Source: Tolypeutes matacus (Eukaryota > Chordata > Mammalia > Cingulata > Chlamyphoridae). Taken from it: DNA of 64,000 nucleotides. The number at the start of each line of letters is the position of its first letter. The stretch's first letter is position 1. Below are positions 59,463-64,000 of this stretch, piece by piece. The notes under the pieces were generated by a model. That model was not told the DNA's origin. It saw nothing but the letters and a program-made list of their open reading frames with translations, and searched no databases. The stretch is from contig JAKSZT010054396.1 in NCBI GenBank assembly GCA_026826555.1, forward strand, positions 12,870,107 through 12,934,106, given 5' to 3'. A program made the translations under genes and the position numbers.

Positions 59463-62335
59463 GTGAGTAGCGAGGGACCTGGATACACCTCCAAAGCTTT
59501 CGATCCTCGGCGGGCGACAGCCCCAGGACCAAGGCCTCTGCCTGGGCCTTGTCCGGTCGCGGACTTTGGGCTCTTTCTCCCCTCGGCGGTGGCCTGAGGC
59601 TAACCGGGTGGAGGTCCCTAGCCACCCCACCCCCACCCCAGGTTAAGTCTTAATCTGGTTGCTTTTCTGCCTGCCCGGTCCACTACTGCGTTAGTTCCAG
59701 TTCCTTTTGTAAAGTGGAGCTATTCCCCGCCCAGTACACCCAACTCCACGGGTTTTTGCAAGGATCCAGTGAGATAAAGAACCGTAGGGCGCTCTGGAAA
59801 CTGTACTGAGCTACATGAGTGTAAGGTGCAGAAATTTATGATACTGTGATTTTTACTAATGTCCAGACTCTCAGGGTAGAGTATGTTTTCTCTGAATTTC
59901 GTGTGTATTCAGTTACTTGGCCACCTCTTAATGTATATAAGACTTCTTGTTAGTCTTGTCCTCTTCTCTCTGTAGTTATTCCTTGCCCTCCTTCTGAGGC
60001 ATAAACTCATCCCCAATATTCTTTTTTTTTGGAATCACTAAGCCTAGTTCCTTTGCCTCTGGACCATCATAGTGGCTGTCAAACTTGGTAACCCTTAAAA
60101 CAGGTTCTAAGGTCCGAGGAAGGATTTCAGGGGATCCATGAACTTGAATTGAAAAAAAAATCAAATTATTATCTTTATTTTCTCTGACGTCTAACTGAAA
60201 TCTAGCATTTCTTTCACTAATGAATGTATGCAATAAATTACAGTAGTGTTCATTTCATATCACATTACAGTTGTTGCATATCTCAAAAAATTGCTTACGC
60301 TCATCCATACTTAGAAATTATGGTAGTTATTAGACCTGACACTAGTTAAGTGTCATAAAACTATCTGCCGCTACATTCTGAGAAGGGGTCTGTGGTTTTC
60401 ACCTGACTGGCAAAAGGGTCCGTGGAACAAAAAAGGTTAAGAACCCCTGCCTTAAAAGAAGCCCTAGATGACACTGTTGTAGAGAGAGCATGGGCCTGAA
60501 TCCTAGGCTCGACTCTGTCATTAAAGAGCTCTATGAAGTTGATTATAACTCAGGACTTCTGTTTTAAATGCATGGCTTTGAGTTAGAGCAGTGAGTCTTA
60601 GCTGGTATGATTGCGGGAAAGTCAACCTCTGCCTTTTGGTTTTCTTAACCTTAAAATGGGAACCATCCATCCTTGTGCTTAACCCAGAGGCTGGCACATA
60701 GTAAGCATTTGATAAGTAGTAAATATTAAAGCACATTCTTTCTCTGATCCTCAGTAGGTGATGTGATATTTGTGAAAGCCATTTGAAAACTGTAAAGCAT
60801 CATACAACTATGTTTTTTTCTACACCTATCAAATGACAGAATTAGGCATGATATCCCTCCAGCACAAATATTCTATGACTTAGTTATCATGTGTGGTCAC
60901 TTAGAAAATTCCTTGCTAGGGTAAAAATTTAATTACAGTACTTACTAAATAATAACTAACTGCTCTAATTATGCATTTCCTTACCTCTAAGCAGTGCTTG
61001 TTGCTTTTTTTTTTTTTTTTAAACTAGTGTTTCTTTGTAAAAGTAGTGCATCCTCATTAGGTAAAATTTAGCATGTGGAGAAAAGAAAATGTCACCCATA
61101 GTCTCATTACCCATGCACAAATACTGCTGACATTTCAGTGCATTTCCTTTCTAATGCATAGTTTTTTAAATGTATAGTTTTTAAAAAGTGTTACATTTAA
61201 TATATAATTTTTTTCTTGATTTTCACTTAACATTACATCATGAAATTAGTTTCCATCATAAATTACATCTAGTGAACATACCTGAATTTGTTCAAGGTTC
61301 TTAAAACTCTTCATATATTTAAAAGACCCATTTCCCTTAAGTTCCCCTATGCTACATGAAAGTCCTTTCAATGCCAGTCTTCAAGAAACATGATGGCCAT
61401 GGTACTAGATCATGTGGTTTTAGGAGCAGAATTGGCAGTAGCCTTGGAGGTGCTGTTTACCTGCAGTTGGCAAATAGAAACACTATACTTCTCTCAAATA
61501 TTAGAATCATTAAGGGTTCAATTAATTCTTTAAGATAAGCCACTTTATCCCTGTATTTCTTAGATAACTTAAAAAGCCAACTCAGGTTAAACTTAGATGA
61601 CTTTTTCTTTGCTATTTTATTAGTGTTATGTGATTTAAAAAAAAAATTGGTTGAACAGATTTGAGTAAGGAAAAATGAACCCTAAAAGAGAGCTTTCTTC
61701 CAAGGTTAAAGAGTAGGGTATAGGTGGGAAGCATTAGAATGAAGTATTTGCTGAGTATTCACTCTGCTTTACCATCATTAAAGATTGAATTAAGTAAATC
61801 ATTGATTTGAATCTAATTTTGGGATAAGGGATGGAAATTGGCCGAGACTTTTACTTTCTCTTGACCAAGCTGTGGCTCTGCTGCTCACCTGCCCCTATGC
61901 ATATCCTCCCTGGCCCTGTCTACCTTGACACTAATATTGCAGCTATGGGACTGTAGAGAAAAACTCAGATGGGGAGGTGACAATATACAGAATTCAGATA
62001 CTAGCTATTCCAAGTTATTAACCTCACCTGCCCCCCCAACCCTCTTCCTCTTTCCCAGTCTTTATTGGCTCCAGGTGGCCTAATTATCACAAAGGAAAAC
62101 ATTCTGAACCATGTGGTCCTAATTGTACCCTCAGTAAATCACTAACACCTCCCATTCACCCCCATCCACCAACCCATTCCTAGTCTTTTTTAAGACTTGC
62201 TGTCCTTTGTTTCCAGTAGAGTTGAGTTCTCGCTCTCCCCTATATGGTAGCTATGAATCAAATCATCCTTGCCTGTTTCACATTGTCCAGTTCAGTTTTT
62301 CCTTTGAGAAGACTACCATAATAAATGACTTTTGT
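59463..62335. other. AAGAB intron 1 with old repeats
   Basis: 60120-60450 looks like an old DNA-transposon-type repeat: 'ggggatccatgaacttga' at one side, 'gggtccgtggaac' and 'ggttaagaacccctg' at the other. A MIR (+) lies at about 60580-60735. An old repeat with a poly(T) start lies at 61003-61260. The + open frames just after the exon (to 59597) and the - frames at 59137-59636 are GC-rich shadows of the CpG island. Confidence 0.5.
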
Positions 62336-62441
62336 CGAGGGGGCAGATGTGGCTCAAATGGTTGGGCGTCCGTCTCCCATATGGAGAGACCTGGGTTCGA
62401 TCCCTGGTACCTCTCGGTAAAATTAAAAAAAAAAAAAAAAA
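62336..62441 (+). mobile_element. DAS-type SINE, short monomer
   Basis: 'gcagatgtggctcaaatgg' and 'tgggttcgatccctgg', then 'taaaatt' and poly(A). Target duplication unclear ('gacttttgtc' / 'gacttgtc'). Confidence 0.9.
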
Positions 62442-63630
62442 GAAGACTTGTCAAGTATTCAGTAATAGGTCATAGTATGGTTTTGGATTAAGTCAGATCT
62501 ACCTTTTTGAAAAGGCTTGGTTCCATTGCATATAGCAGGAAGAGAAGCTGGTTTTTCCAGTTTCTCTTTTCTTCTAATATCTGATCTATTTTGCTGCTTT
62601 TAACCAATAATGGGAAATATTTCATACCCAGATAACTAAGTTTGTTAGAATATACATAAAATAAAAACCAATAGGCCTAACCTAAGGATAAAGTGCATGG
62701 ATGGCCTTTGTGAGAAACTTTTAAAATTCTTTTTGCCACTCAAAGGCCTTACTTGCAGTATTCTGGGTAGATGTCTGTCATCAAAAAAAAAAAGGACATT
62801 ACTAACTTACAGTGTAGACTTTTAAAGGAAAATGAAATGAAAGCTAAGGAAACTTAAGGGACTTGTGCAATGCTTTATATATAACATGTGAGCAAGTCTC
62901 CAGAACCTTTTTCTACTTCACATATCTGATATTAACATTTTACTTTTATTCTGGGAAAGTGTATTCTGAAAAGTAATTTTTAAGCTCAGAGCTAGGTCTC
63001 TGTGCCATTAACCACAGCTACAATGATGACTTAAGATACTATTCCTGCCTTCAGGGGATGTAGTGAAAATAGATGTATGTGCCACCTGTGAAAATATTAA
63101 AATGTATATATGTAAGTTTTAACATCTTATTCTGCTTGCCTAGATGGAAAAGCCCCTGGAGACTAGTTTGGGTCTAAAGTGTCTAAAGTATATAATGCCA
63201 ACTCAGCAACTATAAACCATTCAATTTTGACATCTGAATAATTTGGAGCAAAATTCTTTTCGTAAAATATGGGAATTTGGAAATCTATAACCATAATAGG
63301 TATTTATATGTATATCAGTACTCTTCCAAAACATGTTTTCACATCATTTAATTTTATCCTAAAATCCCTGTAAAGGGAGGTTATCTCCAGAACTTGCGGC
63401 TTAGAAATAATATTTGACTTGCTAGAGGTACTCAGCTAGTAAGCAAACACAGGAGCTAATGTACAAATTCAGAATTTGTAGGCATGTGAGTGAAATGTGT
63501 TAAAAATTTGTTAGCAATCAGAACTATTTAAATTTAAGGTGGTGGGATTGGTGCAAGAAACAATAGATTATCTCTTAAAAGAAGGTTTTAAAACATGCTC
63601 ACTTCATTTCCATTTCAAGATGATTAAAAT
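62442..63630. other. AAGAB intron 1, unique with a MIR relic
   Basis: A MIR-like reverse piece lies at about 63370-63470 ('ccctgtaaagggaggttat', 'actcagctagtaagc'). No AAGAB exon 2 is recognised. Confidence 0.5.
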
Positions 63631-63767
63631 CTTTTTTTTTTTTTTTTTTTTATATTTCATTGTATTTTTTATTTGTATTTCCGTATTGACTAATAATGAT
63701 GAGCTATTTTTCAACCGTATGTCTTCTTTGGTAAGTGCCTATTCAAATCATGTGAACATTTTTTAAT
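63631..63767 (-). mobile_element. L1 ORF2/3' fragment, reverse
   Basis: Poly(T) at 63632-63651, then 'gatgagctatttttcaaccg', 'tatgtcttctttgg' and 'cctattcaaatca', the reverse of the usual L1 C-terminal segment. Confidence 0.65.
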
Positions 63768-64000
63768 TGGATTTTTTTTTTTTTTTTTTTTATTATTGGT
63801 AAAAATCAAAATTCTCACAATACATACAAACATTTGGTCATACAGGTCTTTCATCTGCCATTTGCTATTTAACCTTTGTAAGTCTTATACCATTTTTGTC
63901 CCTCACTTCCACTAAAACCTGTTTGGTTCCTTTATAAATTTTCTAGCTCTTCGCTTAGACTCTCATGTTGTTCATTCATTGTTTTCCTGATATCCTTTAG
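63768..64000 (-). mobile_element. Half-L1-like short element, reverse, cut by window end
   Basis: The poly(T) start is followed by the complement of a 3' end also seen at 38090-38150. At the window edge the complement of L1/HAL1 ORF1 appears ('ttcattgttttcctgatatc', compare 35378-35400). ORF1 sequence lies within about 150 bp of the poly(A) end, so ORF2 is absent. Confidence 0.6.

Larger units (their letters stand above)
58900..59650. promoter_or_regulatory. CpG-rich bidirectional promoter of IQCH and AAGAB
   Basis: GC- and CpG-dense block, in sharp contrast to the AT-rich surroundings, containing both first exons. The two start codons (59118 on -, 59390 on +) are 271 bp apart, so both 5' UTRs and the core promoter lie in that gap. 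No TATA box is placed for either gene. An ETS/GABP-type site cggaagtg is at 59349-59356. A weak RFX X-box-like palindrome (gtccccatgacaac) is at 59195-59208. Confidence 0.85.

Noticed and set aside
59137..59636. Long + and - frames in the CpG island
   Set aside because: GC-rich sequence has few stops; the supported coding parts are only the two short first exons.
1..64000. CRISPR array, phage or bacterial operon
   Set aside because: No regularly spaced identical repeats with unique spacers, and no bacterial-style gene packing; the window is mammalian.

Overview
The window is mammalian intronic DNA, very probably from an armadillo (Xenarthra, Dasypus type). The call rests on at least 14 tRNA-derived SINEs of the armadillo DAS type. 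Their heads carry the tRNA-like A box (TGGCTCAATCAG type) and B box (GGTTCGGTTCC type), and their tails run AAATAAATAAATAAATCTTT. Xenarthran-looking L1 copies and LTRs support it. There are no bacterial or viral genes.

Two host genes are recognisable, and they diverge from one CpG-rich promoter near 58.9-59.65 kb. On the + strand, exon 1 of AAGAB (alpha/gamma-adaptin-binding protein p34) is coding from 59390 to 59462 and is followed by a GTGAGT donor. On the - strand, IQCH (IQ motif containing H) begins at 59118. Three further IQCH exons are read from the sequence at 50528-50406, 49193-49099 and 26046-25929. All have canonical splice sites and matching phases: 0/0, 0/2, then a TG|G codon rejoined. 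This is the same head-to-head arrangement known for human AAGAB and IQCH on chromosome 15q. Everything left of 59 kb is therefore IQCH intron, transcribed leftward; everything right of 59462 is AAGAB intron 1.

A fifth exon-like block at 13704-13495 (-) is the most intriguing coding signal. It is 210 nt, phase 0-0, fully open, with an AG acceptor and a GTAAGT donor. It could be the next IQCH exon by strand and phase. By eye, however, its peptide resembles a segment of the nidogen/hemicentin G2F domain, which I do not know from IQCH.

The rest is layered retroposon history. 5.3-12.9 kb: a nearly full-length, broken L1 with about seven 110-bp monomers in its 5' UTR, a poly(A)-only insertion in ORF1, and an RPL9 processed pseudogene plus a composite SINE in ORF2. 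13.8-14.5 kb: a solo LTR. 16.5-19.1 kb: SINEs and a U6 pseudogene. 19.2-24.6 kb: a second L1 with three stacked SINEs at the same ORF2 site that RPL9 hit in the first L1. 24.6-27.6 kb: two reverse-strand L1 3' ends around IQCH exon 4. 28-33 kb: old repeats. 32.9-33.5 kb: a SINE plus L1-tail composite. 33.9-39.3 kb: HAL1/L1 mosaic with an LTR. 41.8-45.1 kb: an L1 split by an LTR and carrying a 71-bp patch copied from that LTR. 47-48.2 kb: two LTRs. 51.5-55.9 kb: SINEs, an LTR and a second full composite element. 57.9-58.3 kb: an ERV LTR just upstream of AAGAB.

The best candidates for something undescribed are the composite DAS-L1 retroposon (two or three copies), the monomer-bearing L1 5' UTR, the G2F-like orphan exon, and the templated LTR-to-L1 patch.
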